Of a stretch of DNA of 64,000 nt, positions 1 through 7,276 are shown piece after piece (position 1 is the stretch's first letter; the number at the start of each line of letters is the position of its first letter). The translations under genes were made by a program, and so were the position numbers. Origin of the DNA: JAAYYM01 sp964631375 (lineage in GTDB: Bacteria; Bacillota; Clostridia; Lachnospirales; Lachnospiraceae); the NCBI GenBank assembly GCA_964631375.1, contig CAZVYQ010000003.1, positions 56,226 through 120,225 on the forward strand. The letters run 5' to 3'. Below the pieces are notes generated by a model that had not been told where the DNA came from, did not search any database, and saw only the letters and a program-made list of their open reading frames with translations.

Positions 1-464
1 TACATCCTCCTGATCAGGATCGGTGCCAGTACAAAAAACAGACTTCCGATCATTGCCTGTAGTTCCTTTTGTCTGCTCCCATACAGATATCTTCTGAGAA
101 TCAGAGATGCAAAACAGCCCTGCAATACAAAGCAAAGCAGTCCCCACAATCCAAAATACTGAAAGGAACCGGGTAGTAATGATTGAAATACTTTGAAAAT
201 AACCGCGAATAACGGTATGGAATCTGTAAAGATAATTGATTCGCTGTATGGATAGGCAATGTTATTCATCATTCCAATGTACCACTGCCAAGGTGCATTT
301 CGAAAAAACTTCCAACCAAGATAGTGCTGTGAGAGGTCTCCCCCACACAGCAGCCAGTCTGTATATGTTACGTCTAGTACCTTCACTCCATAAATCAGGA
401 TAAAGAACAACGCACTCAGGATCATTACACAATATGTGACCCAATATTCTCTAAAATGTTTCAT
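1..464 (-). CDS. Polytopic membrane protein, DUF6311-like (partial)
   Basis: Only the N-terminal ~154 codons are in the window; the gene continues past the left edge. Reading begins at the ATG at 464, 11 bases after the stop of the PilZ gene, so the two are probably co-transcribed. Hydrophobic segments lie near residues 10-28, 88-105 and 110-125. Between the first two is a soluble stretch with GGDLSQHYLGWKFFR, resembling the loop of DUF6311 proteins, which look like membrane glycosyltransferases. I see no catalytic domain in the visible part. The DUF6311 assignment is from memory of the family pattern and only moderately certain. Confidence 0.55.
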   Translation of the reverse strand, partial: MKHFREYWVTYCVMILSALFFILIYGVKVLDVTYTDWLLCGGDLSQHYLGWKFFRNAPWQWYIGMMNNIAYPYSESIIFTDSIPLFAVIFKVFQSLLPGSFQYFGLWGLLCFVLQGCFASLILRRYLYGSRQKELQAMIGSLFFVLAPILIRRM

Positions 465-475
465 GTCGGGTTGCC

Positions 476-1180
476 TCATGATTTGTGCTTTGGCACATAT
501 CTTGAACCCATATTCTCGCTCATCTGCTTACGTGCCAGATTGATGCGTTCCTTTAAACTAATATATTTATCAATTTCATAAGAACGCAGAACTAGTTCAC
601 ATCCACAGACATACTTTCCATCGTCGACCTGCGTCACCCTGCTGATGGTTCCCTGCAACCCGATATTAACCTGATTGAACCGGTCAATTTTGTCATTGAT
701 ACTGGTTACACATTTCATACCCAGTTCCAATTTGGACGGATCCAGTACATCTGTTGTTAAAACGATTCCAAATCCCGATGAACTGATATCCTTTAAAATG
801 GCTCTGTAGGTACGTGAATCCTCTCCCAGCTTGATGGAAACATTCTGTCCCAGAAAGCATCTGAATGCCCCTCGTCTGTTATATTCTATTCCGATCCCAT
901 CGACCTTGATCCTGTAGATTCTTTTCTGATCGGTTCCTCTGCAGGGCACGATCTTGGCTCCGCGAAACAGAATCGGCTTCTCTCCCGGAACTTCTACCAA
1001 CACACGAGCCTCCACTGTATCAAAGGTCAGAATCTTACCTTCATGTTCGATGGTACTCGTATATAGTATATTATGCTTTTCTTCTTTGCTGATGACCGAA
1101 GTGGTAAACTGAATCTCGTCAACCTTGTTTCTCGCCTCTACAATGATCTCTCGACCTATCTCAATGTCCTTAAAATCCAT
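476..1180 (-). CDS. PilZ domain protein, c-di-GMP receptor
   Basis: A 234-aa cytoplasmic protein with a YcgR-type layout: an N-terminal beta-rich region (about residues 1-95) followed by a PilZ domain (about 98-215). The two c-di-GMP motifs are visible: R103-x3-R107 (within NRRGAFR) and DISSSG at 131-136, the DxSxxG motif. PilZ proteins of this shape usually tune motility or surface polysaccharide output in response to c-di-GMP. The downstream membrane gene 11 bases away may be its partner, which would fit polysaccharide control. The start has a GGGGGTG ribosome site. Confidence 0.85.
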   Translation of the reverse strand: MDFKDIEIGREIIVEARNKVDEIQFTTSVISKEEKHNILYTSTIEHEGKILTFDTVEARVLVEVPGEKPILFRGAKIVPCRGTDQKRIYRIKVDGIGIEYNRRGAFRCFLGQNVSIKLGEDSRTYRAILKDISSSGFGIVLTTDVLDPSKLELGMKCVTSINDKIDRFNQVNIGLQGTISRVTQVDDGKYVCGCELVLRSYEIDKYISLKERINLARKQMSENMGSRYVPKHKS

Positions 1181-1209
1181 AAGAACACCCCCACTGTATT
1201 CACATCACA

Positions 1210-1238
1210 TTTATATCATAATTCCACTATAATGTCCA
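1210..1238 (-). promoter_or_regulatory. Probable sigma-A promoter of the PilZ gene
   Basis: Minus-strand -35 TGGACA (1233-1238) and -10 TATAAA (1210-1215) are separated by 17 bases, 30 bases before the PilZ start. Seen by eye only. Confidence 0.45.
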
Positions 1239-1264
1239 TAAAAATAGGCTGAGGCAATGCATCA

Positions 1265-2443
1265 TCAATGATGAAACAAGCGTATTCCGGTACATGCCAT
1301 TGCAATATGATACCTGTCACAACATTCTATAACCAATGGATCTCTGACAGAGCCGCCGGGTTGTGCGATATATCTGACACCACTCTTATATGCTCGCTCA
1401 ATATTATCCGCAAATGGGAAAAAGGCATCTGAACCTAATGTTACATCTGTATTTTTGTCAAGCCATGCACGCTTTTCTTCACGTGTGAATACAGGTGGTT
1501 TCTCTTTAAATCTCTTCTGCCATTCCCCTTCACGCAGTACATCCTCATACTCATCTCCAATGTAAACATCAATTGCATTATCTCTCTCCGGGCGTCCCAG
1601 ATCATCCAAAAACGGAAGCTCCAGAACCTGGGGTGACTGTCTCAAATACCAGTTGTCTGCCTTCTGACCTGCAAGTCTTGTACAATGAATACGTGACTGC
1701 TGCCCTGCACCGATACCGATTGCCTGTCCCCCTTTCACATAGCATACTGAATTAGATTGTGTATACTTTAATGTAATGAGTGCGATCTTCATATCATTCA
1801 AAGCCGATTCCGGTATTGTCTGATTCTTTGTTACAATATGAGAAAGTAAATCCTGATTGATATCCAGTTCATTTCTTCCCTGTTCAAAGGTAATGCCATA
1901 GACCTGCTTTCTCTCGATCGGTGCCGGAATATAATCTTCATCTATCTGAATGATATTATAGTTTCCCTTTTTCTTTTCCTTTAAGAGTGCAAGTGCTTCC
2001 TCCTCGTATCCCGGAGCAATGATTCCATCAGATACTTCACGCTTGATCAGTCGTGCCGTATCCACGTCACATACATCTGACAGTGCAATAAAATCACCAA
2101 AGGATGACATCCTGTCCACTCCCCTGGCTCTTGCATATGCACTGGCAAGTGGTGATAGTTCTCCAAGATCATCCACCCAATAGATTTTCGCCAGAGTTTC
2201 TGTCAAGGGCATACCAACAGCTGCACCTGCCGGAGATACATGCTTAAATGAGGTGGCTGCCGGAAGTCCGGTGGCTGCTTTGAGCTCCTTTACAAGCTGC
2301 CAGCCGTTAAAGGCATCCAGAAAATTGATATATCCCGGCTTGCCGTTCAATACCGTAACCGGAAGGTCACTGCCATCCTCCATATAGATTCTTGAGGGTT
2401 TTTGATTTGGATTGCATCCGTATTTTAACTGTAATTCTTTCAT
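1265..2443 (-). CDS. purH: AICAR transformylase (stand-alone PurH C-terminal domain)
   Basis: Catalyses formyl transfer from 10-formyl-tetrahydrofolate to AICAR, the penultimate step of de novo purine synthesis. The 392-aa product starts directly with the AICARFT domain (LKYGCNPNQKPSR, then SFKHVSPAGAAVG, the K-H catalytic region). It lacks the roughly 130-residue N-terminal IMP cyclohydrolase domain of the usual 510-530-aa bifunctional PurH. The missing activity is supplied by the adjacent PurO-type cyclohydrolase just upstream in the transcript, 62 bases away. A ZTP riboswitch controls the pair, as expected because ZMP (AICAR) accumulates when formyl-folate is short. The ATG follows a CGGAGG site. 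Confidence 0.9.
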   Translation of the reverse strand: MKELQLKYGCNPNQKPSRIYMEDGSDLPVTVLNGKPGYINFLDAFNGWQLVKELKAATGLPAATSFKHVSPAGAAVGMPLTETLAKIYWVDDLGELSPLASAYARARGVDRMSSFGDFIALSDVCDVDTARLIKREVSDGIIAPGYEEEALALLKEKKKGNYNIIQIDEDYIPAPIERKQVYGITFEQGRNELDINQDLLSHIVTKNQTIPESALNDMKIALITLKYTQSNSVCYVKGGQAIGIGAGQQSRIHCTRLAGQKADNWYLRQSPQVLELPFLDDLGRPERDNAIDVYIGDEYEDVLREGEWQKRFKEKPPVFTREEKRAWLDKNTDVTLGSDAFFPFADNIERAYKSGVRYIAQPGGSVRDPLVIECCDRYHIAMACTGIRLFHH

Positions 2444-2505
2444 TGTTCTGATTCCTCCGTTTGAATGTGACTGATCGTGCAGTGATGATCTGCACGTCCA
2501 ATTTA

Positions 2506-3222
2506 TTAGTTATGGTTTAAGTTTACGATTCTGGTTTCATACTGTCCACTTGCTATATCAATGAATCTGACAAATAATGAGACCTTATTCTCAGCATTCA
2601 GGCTGTTCCAGATCATATCCGTATATTCATCTATTTCATTCATGACACCCACCAGTTTGGGTTCACCTTCAAAACTCGGAAGCGGAACACCATCATGTAA
2701 ATATGTATGAATGAAATGTCCTTCTCCTGCCATAGGATTCTCATATGCAAAGGTGTATCTGTTACATGAATCAGCACAGCCGTTATTGCTTTTCAAAATC
2801 GACATTGCATAATGATATTTCCCGTCCTCAACATTTAAGATACCGGAAATTCTGGGTGTATAGTTCGGTGCATCCGGTTCAAATTCGCGACATCTGAGAG
2901 ACTGTTCAAATGTTAGTCTACAATCCATTCCATCGTAGATTGTATCTGTCTGGTCGCCGTTTGTTACGATTGTCTTATTGCCCAAAACACGGACCGGTGC
3001 ATAAATAATCAGACTCGGATCCTCCAGCTTGGATGGATCAAATGCCTGTGTTCTGATACCCTCCTTATCCTCTACAAACACTCGATTTCTGCTGTTTGAA
3101 CTTCTGCCCATAATAAAGTAGGCGGCAACTGCCTTTGTACCGTCCTTTGACCTTCCCATTACAATTCCGCGTCCCGGATAACTGTTGGATTTTAACTCCT
3201 GTTCCAATGATAGCATTTCCAT
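2506..3222 (-). CDS. IMP cyclohydrolase, PurO-type
   Basis: A 238-aa enzyme predicted to close the FAICAR ring to IMP, the last step of purine synthesis. It matches the PurO/IMP_cyclohyd family: an N-terminal NTN-hydrolase-like strand pattern (YPGRGIVMG, AAYFIMGRS) and conserved APVRVLGNKTIVTNGDQTD and YTPRISG stretches. I chose the ATG at 3222 because GGAGG lies 7-8 bases upstream; an in-frame codon at 3261 would run into the riboswitch expression platform. It lies first in a two-gene unit with the domain-split purH. PurO was first described in archaea, but this pairing is common in Clostridia. Confidence 0.85.
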   Translation of the reverse strand: MEMLSLEQELKSNSYPGRGIVMGRSKDGTKAVAAYFIMGRSSNSRNRVFVEDKEGIRTQAFDPSKLEDPSLIIYAPVRVLGNKTIVTNGDQTDTIYDGMDCRLTFEQSLRCREFEPDAPNYTPRISGILNVEDGKYHYAMSILKSNNGCADSCNRYTFAYENPMAGEGHFIHTYLHDGVPLPSFEGEPKLVGVMNEIDEYTDMIWNSLNAENKVSLFVRFIDIASGQYETRIVNLNHN

Positions 3223-3280
3223 TCTGATTCCTCCATTATATTTAGTAGGTTTGTGTTGCATTCAGTCCGTTTAATCACAC

Positions 3281-3400
3281 AAAAAAACGTCTGGGCACAC
3301 TTTTACCATGTTGCCCAGACGGTCGGCTTTCACTGTCATACACTTCCTGTAGGTCATCCTACACAGGCTCTCACCTGCTTCCGTCAGTCGTGTATCATTA
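3281..3400 (-). promoter_or_regulatory. ZTP (pfl) riboswitch with transcription terminator
   Basis: On the minus strand the leader of the purine genes contains the ZTP hallmarks. The 5' domain CGACTGACGGAA is followed by a hairpin (TGTAGG/CCTACA). The 3' domain AAGCCGACCGTCTGGGCA is close to the consensus CCGCCUGGGCA pseudoknot end. The CGTCTGGGCA arm (3312-3321) can alternatively pair with TGCCCAGACG (3288-3297), followed by seven U's (3281-3287). That gives an on/off terminator switch: ZTP/ZMP binding should protect the arm and allow transcription of the cyclohydrolase and purH genes. Confidence 0.88.
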
Positions 3401-3470
3401 ATATCATAATTGAAACCCGAGAAAAAAGCAATCACTTTCCTGAAATCTTATCCTGATAAATCATCACATC

Positions 3471-4040
3471 TTACTTTGATTCTCTGGTAACATAATTTTT
3501 CGAAAGGACAGGCAGCAGACGCTTTGTAAGGAATACAGCAATGGTGCATGTCACAAGATCTCCCGGTATCACAAGCAAAAAACAGGACATCAATAATGCA
3601 CCGATACCAATTGGGTTATTCAGATAGAGTGTACTGATCAGATAGAAATAGATCATTCCACAGAAATAAATAATTGCCAGCCCCACAAATGTGGCTGCAA
3701 ACAGACGTTTATAGCTCGGATTTGATACCTTATGTGCAATGTTGCCCGTTACAAATGCACCGATGATAAATCCTATGATATAACCAAAACTGGGACGCAG
3801 AACATAAGAAAATCCTCCACCACCGGCAAAAACAGGAAGGCCCAAAAGTCCCATCAGGGTATAGATCGAAACAGCGATACAACCCCATTTTCCACCCAGC
3901 ATCAGCCCTGCCATAGTTGTAAACATGACTTGAAGTGTAATTGGCAGTGCCGGAATCGGTATTTTTAAAAAGGTTCCTACTATGATTAATGCCACAAATA
4001 GTGCACATAAAATCATATTTCTTGTATGTTCGTTTTTCAT
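3471..4040 (-). CDS. bioY: Biotin ECF transporter substrate-binding subunit BioY
   Basis: A 189-aa integral membrane S-component that captures biotin for an ECF energy-coupling module encoded elsewhere. It has about six hydrophobic segments and the BioY signatures KIPIPALPITLQVMFTT, LMGLLGLPVFAGGGGF and RPSFGYIIGF. I place the start at the ATG at 4040, eight bases after AGGAGG; another ATG two codons earlier (4046) is too close to that site. It starts 16 bases after birA on the same strand, so the two form one transcript under the BirA operator at 5093-5126. No ECF ATPase or EcfT gene is in view. Confidence 0.93.
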   Translation of the reverse strand: MKNEHTRNMILCALFVALIIVGTFLKIPIPALPITLQVMFTTMAGLMLGGKWGCIAVSIYTLMGLLGLPVFAGGGGFSYVLRPSFGYIIGFIIGAFVTGNIAHKVSNPSYKRLFAATFVGLAIIYFCGMIYFYLISTLYLNNPIGIGALLMSCFLLVIPGDLVTCTIAVFLTKRLLPVLSKNYVTRESK

Positions 4041-4056
4041 GTTCATTTCCTCCTTT

Positions 4057-5031
4057 TTATAATCGTATACTGATCTCACCCGAAGACAGGGACTCTCTGC
4101 TACCGTCTTCATATTGTACAAGCAAATGACAGTCATCATCCAGATCAAGTACCTGAGCCATCCTCGTTGTATCACCTGACAGCACCTTAACCTTTCTGCC
4201 GATTGCTAACGAACGTTTCCGATACTCCTTGGAATAATCCGTACGATCCAATGTTTTGTAGTAGTTCATAAAGTGGTTGATCACTGCGGCTGCCAACTGG
4301 TTCTTCATATCATTTCGTGGTTTATCAAACACACTTCCGGCGATCTGTTGCAGATCCCCTGTAAATCCATCCTGTGGTTGATATACATTGATACCGATTC
4401 CCAAAACCGCATATTCTAACAATCCGCTCTCCATTCCAAAGGAGGCTTCCGTGAGAATCCCACACACCTTCTTATCTTCCATAAAGATATCATTGACCCA
4501 CTTGATCATGGCTTTTTTGGGGGAAACCTCCTCTATCGCTTCACAAACCGCAACGGCTGCCATCGTTGTGATCCTGACTGCCTGTTCAGAAGGATAATTG
4601 GTGGGACGTAAAAGCAGGCTCATATAAAGTCCGGTTCCCTCCGGAGAGTAGAATTTTCGTCCGCGTCTGCCCTTACCGCCCTCCTGTTCATTAGCGATCA
4701 AAACATATCCTTCAGTCTCTCCCTCCTCTGCTTTTTCTCTGACTGCAATATTGGTTGAGGTAGTTTTGGGGATCACGACCACTCGAAGTAACCCTTGCTC
4801 CGATTTTAGGTACTTTTGAATCCCTTGTGTAGAGAGAATGTCTGTATCTTCTGCAAGACAATAGCCCTTATTATTGACAGCATCAATTCGATAGCCATTC
4901 TTTTGCAGTAGCTTCACTGCTTTCCATATTGCGGCTCTGGAAACAGAGAGTTTCTGTGCTATCTCTTCTCCCGAAAAATACACGCCTTTATTTTGTTCAA
5001 ACAGCTCCAAAATCTTATCCTTTGCAGTCAT
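4057..5031 (-). CDS. birA: Biotin--protein ligase / biotin operon repressor
   Basis: A 324-aa bifunctional protein. An N-terminal winged helix (about residues 1-60, SGEEIAQKLSVSRAAIWKAV) binds DNA. The central ligase domain makes biotinyl-AMP and biotinylates carrier proteins: the GKGRRGRKFYSPEG loop and KWVNDIF with its catalytic lysine region are present. A small C-terminal SH3-like domain follows. A GTG at 5034 and an ATG at 5031 are both possible starts; the ATG is seven bases after GGAGG and is preferred. A BirA-type operator overlaps its promoter, so the gene should be autoregulated together with bioY. Confidence 0.95.
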   Translation of the reverse strand: MTAKDKILELFEQNKGVYFSGEEIAQKLSVSRAAIWKAVKLLQKNGYRIDAVNNKGYCLAEDTDILSTQGIQKYLKSEQGLLRVVVIPKTTSTNIAVREKAEEGETEGYVLIANEQEGGKGRRGRKFYSPEGTGLYMSLLLRPTNYPSEQAVRITTMAAVAVCEAIEEVSPKKAMIKWVNDIFMEDKKVCGILTEASFGMESGLLEYAVLGIGINVYQPQDGFTGDLQQIAGSVFDKPRNDMKNQLAAAVINHFMNYYKTLDRTDYSKEYRKRSLAIGRKVKVLSGDTTRMAQVLDLDDDCHLLVQYEDGSRESLSSGEISIRL

Positions 5032-5070
5032 CACAAGTCCTCCTTCACATATCCTTTACTGTCCATTGCT

Positions 5071-5100
5071 ACATTAGCATATAAAGCCCCTCAATGTCAA
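5071..5100 (-). promoter_or_regulatory. birA-bioY promoter
   Basis: Minus-strand -35 TTGACA (5095-5100) and -10 TAATGT (5071-5076) with an extended TGC just upstream; the spacer is 18 bases. The -35 lies inside the right arm of the BirA operator. Confidence 0.6.
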
Positions 5101-5126
5101 CCCAATATTCAATCATGGTTTACATT
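5093..5126 (-). promoter_or_regulatory. BirA operator (biotin box)
   Basis: Imperfect palindrome AATGTAAACC - 14 bases - GGTTGACATT on the minus strand, matching 9 of 10 positions between the arms. It fits the known BirA box form (TTGTTAACC-N14-16-GGTTAACAA type). It covers the -35 element of birA, so holo-BirA binding would block transcription. Confidence 0.75.
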
Positions 5127-5141
5127 CGTGGCAAATTAAAA

Positions 5142-6350
5142 TTACTCTGACTTTTTGTAATACTCATTCACAAGACATCGATAGCCACATTTCTTTAGTG
5201 TAATATAATCAGTACGATAATTCGCCTTATTATGTCTGCCACTGGCAATATATCGGATGTACTGTTGCATGTATTCATCGATTTTCTTCAAGGATTGATC
5301 TGTATTGATGATTGGAAAAAACCATCTTGACCATGTCAGTTCATTGGTATCATTCTCCCTAAGATCATCAAAAAACTTTTGATTGAATATTTTGATAAAG
5401 GTTTTCATTGCCGTATCTGCCGGAACATTCTTTCTGATTCTCCAACGGTATATGGCACGTGCTTTTCTGCGTATCTTGCCCTTCATCTTCTCAAGTGTTG
5501 CATATGACAGATCGATTACTCCGCCTCTATAGGAAATGCCAAGAAATTCCCACACCGCTCCCGGATCTGCCAGAAATTCTTTGGACGGATTGACTCGCAG
5601 TCCATAATCACAGATCAGCTGACAAATGATCCTTTGATATTCATCTCTTAGTTCGGCAGTTTTGGCAAAGCATATAATATCATCAGAATACCTTGCATAC
5701 AATATATCCCCTGTCGTAAACCTTTGATCCATCTGTATCAGATACAGATTTGCCAAAAAGGGAGCAATCGGACAGCCTGCCATGATTCCCCGCTTCTCAT
5801 GAACCGATTTCCCATCACAAACTGCAACATCATCTGTCAGAAACTGCTCCATAAAATGATATAACGTGGGATCTTCCCACATAATCTCCTGCAACATCGG
5901 AAGTAGCCTGTCGATGTCAATGCTGTTAAAATAATCAGAAATATCCACCTTATAGCAATACATCTGATCAATCCCCGGTGTATCCTTCAATTTGAAAACC
6001 GCCCGCTTCACTCCATAATGTTTGCGAAAAGAATAAAGATTTTCAGGCATAACATCATCATATCGATAAAGTAAAAAGGACATCAACTTCAAAACCCATG
6101 TTTCCTCACCTGGAAAGGTATAAACAACACGCTTTTTAGTTGAGTTCATTTTATTGACCATTCTTTTTACAGGTGGCTTAAATGGCATTTCGCCATTGAT
6201 CATCCGCTTTGTAAGACGCAGGTACTGCTTATGCTCAATAAAATGAAGCAGCTCCTGTTCATCTATGCGTGACAAGTGCTGCTTTTCCTTTTTATACTCA
6301 TAAAATGCTTTCCAACTGCCTTCTCTTCCAAGATCCTCTAAAAGACTCAC
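5142..6350 (-). CDS. Reverse transcriptase of unassigned bacterial group
   Basis: A 402-aa protein with a complete RT palm. Visible are KKRVVYTFP (residues 72-80), the first catalytic aspartate motif KVDISDYFNSI (134-144), GIMAGCPIAPFLANLYL (188-204), YSDD (221-224, the metal-binding YxDD box) and WEFLGISY (267-274). It lacks a group II intron maturase X or HNH domain. It also lacks the retron NAxxH/VTG hallmarks and the DGR-type SQ signature. A C-terminal basic helical region (about 285-402) may act as thumb. The start is a GTG (6350) preceded by GAGG. A 143-nt element with terminal inverted repeats lies immediately upstream, as in retrons and some DRT defence systems. Role unknown; defence is an inference from architecture. 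Confidence 0.85.
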   Translation of the reverse strand: MSLLEDLGREGSWKAFYEYKKEKQHLSRIDEQELLHFIEHKQYLRLTKRMINGEMPFKPPVKRMVNKMNSTKKRVVYTFPGEETWVLKLMSFLLYRYDDVMPENLYSFRKHYGVKRAVFKLKDTPGIDQMYCYKVDISDYFNSIDIDRLLPMLQEIMWEDPTLYHFMEQFLTDDVAVCDGKSVHEKRGIMAGCPIAPFLANLYLIQMDQRFTTGDILYARYSDDIICFAKTAELRDEYQRIICQLICDYGLRVNPSKEFLADPGAVWEFLGISYRGGVIDLSYATLEKMKGKIRRKARAIYRWRIRKNVPADTAMKTFIKIFNQKFFDDLRENDTNELTWSRWFFPIINTDQSLKKIDEYMQQYIRYIASGRHNKANYRTDYITLKKCGYRCLVNEYYKKSE

Positions 6351-6375
6351 TGATTTACCTCACACATCTATGAAA

Positions 6376-6518
6376 AGAAAGGGGAAATGCTTTGAAGTCA
6401 GCAATGCTGAACACGGGACTGAACACAAACCGGTTACCTGCAAAACCATAAGCCATATATCGCTTGTGTTTATGCTTCGTCCTACCACAGGTGCAAAATA
6501 AATTGCGTTCCCCTTTCT
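6376..6518 (-). ncRNA. Candidate RT-associated structured RNA bounded by inverted repeats
   Basis: On the minus strand AGAAAGGGGAA (6508-6518) pairs perfectly with TTCCCCTTTCT (6376-6386), with an extra GC pair inside. The stem encloses about 120 nt and lies directly before the RT start, like the a1/a2 arms of a retron msr-msd. Internal pairing is visible: AACACAA with TTGTGTT, ACCTG with CAGGT, and a tight TCAGC-ATT-GCTGA hairpin near the 3' end. No long reading frame or separate promoter is evident, so it is probably transcribed with the upstream 189-aa gene or from a promoter inside it. Function is inferred from position and structure only. Confidence 0.5.
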
Positions 6519-6544
6519 GTTTCACCTTTGACGATCTAATGACC

Positions 6545-7114
6545 TCATCTGCTTAATGCAGTACGGATCCGATTGACTACATATGTCTTTTCATTTGCAA
6601 AGTGCGTAAAAAAATTCAAAAAAGCAATTCCATTAGATTCACATGTACTTTTAGCCTCTCTGAAAGGGCGGTTTTGATAACGATTATGCGGTGTCAGCAT
6701 AATCATTGCCTTTGGCAGCCCACCTTGGTAAAGTCCAAATGTATAGCTTCTCGCCACATTGCTTCCGCCTAATTCCATTGGTGAAATATTCCTTCGTAAT
6801 TCACAATCTGCAAACTCATTTTGCAACAATGTCAAAAAGTTAGCCTCCACATCTCCATCAATCAGGCATTCTCCACTGCTCTGTCCACTCTCGCATCTCT
6901 GATTACGCAGTATCTCATCCTGTTGATCAGCAGCTGCATTTGCATCCTCTGCCAATCTGCTCATCGCATCACTCAGAGGTGTCATTGCCTCTGTAAGTTT
7001 TTCTCCTACTTTACCTTCCAGTACACTGCTGATTCCATTACTGATGCCGTTGCTGATACCATTCGTGATGCCATTGCTTAATCCCTTTTTGATCACACTA
7101 TCAAAAAATCCCAT
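6545..7114 (-). CDS. Unknown protein with NGIS repeats, upstream of RT unit
   Basis: A 189-aa protein I cannot name. Residues 12-31 hold a tetrapeptide repeat (NGIT/NGIS four times) that could form an amphipathic or glycine-zipper-like helix. A helical linker rich in Ala/Asp/Glu follows (about 40-75). The C-terminal domain (about 92-189) is mixed alpha/beta and has a conserved look (KAMIMLTPHNRYQNRPFREA, then FFTHFANEKTYVVNRI). The stop is 27 bases before the putative RNA of the RT, so all three parts probably share a transcript. The ATG follows AGGAGG. It may be an accessory or effector of the RT unit, but nothing in its sequence proves that. Confidence 0.7.
   Translation of the reverse strand: MGFFDSVIKKGLSNGITNGISNGISNGISSVLEGKVGEKLTEAMTPLSDAMSRLAEDANAAADQQDEILRNQRCESGQSSGECLIDGDVEANFLTLLQNEFADCELRRNISPMELGGSNVARSYTFGLYQGGLPKAMIMLTPHNRYQNRPFREAKSTCESNGIAFLNFFTHFANEKTYVVNRIRTALSR
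7031..7078 (-). repeat. Four 12-bp coding repeats
   Basis: Four tandem imperfect 12-base units (GATNCCRTTNCT-like on the plus strand) encode the NGI(S/T) repeats of the 189-aa protein. The units differ mainly at third positions, so the peptide repeat is preserved. Confidence 0.7.
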
Positions 7115-7166
7115 GTTTCATCCTCCTCATATCGATCCAGTGCAAACAGTATGTTCTTGTGCATAT

Positions 7167-7195
7167 AGGATACTATAAAATTTTGTAAGTTGCAA
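7167..7195 (-). promoter_or_regulatory. Probable promoter of the 189-aa/RT operon
   Basis: Minus-strand -35 TTGCAA (7190-7195) and -10 TATCCT (7167-7172) with a 17-base spacer. It is divergent from the TetR gene promoter, whose first operator starts 20 bases away at 7216. Confidence 0.5.
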
Positions 7196-7215
7196 CGAGA
7201 ACCTCAAATCGAGCA

Positions 7216-7264
7216 TTGACCGTTCAGTCAACGTGTGCTATTCTGATATTGACCGATCAGTCAA
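7216..7264 (+). promoter_or_regulatory. tetR promoter with twin TetR-type operators
   Basis: Two near-identical 16-bp palindrome-like boxes, TTGACCGTTCAGTCAA (7216-7231) and TTGACCGATCAGTCAA (7249-7264), are 33 bases apart (about three helical turns). The first contains the -35 TTGACC (7216-7221), 17 bases before the -10 TATTCT (7239-7244); the second covers the start-site region. This is typical of an autorepressed TetR/AcrR gene. Confidence 0.8.
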
Positions 7265-7276
7265 GGAGGAAATCAA

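Noticed and set aside
262..444. A 60-codon open frame on the minus strand
   Set aside because: It lies in another frame of the DUF6311-like gene, which has the better start and membrane-protein composition.
3253..3456. Open frame on the plus strand across the purine leader
   Set aside because: It lies on the opposite strand of the ZTP riboswitch, and its residues have no protein-like pattern.
5142..6350. Group II intron
   Set aside because: The RT lacks maturase X and endonuclease domains, and no intron domain V/VI-like end was seen around it.
5142..7114. Diversity-generating retroelement
   Set aside because: No template/variable repeat pair was found between the intergenic RNA and the 189-aa gene, there is no C-type lectin fold, and the RT lacks the DGR-type motif.
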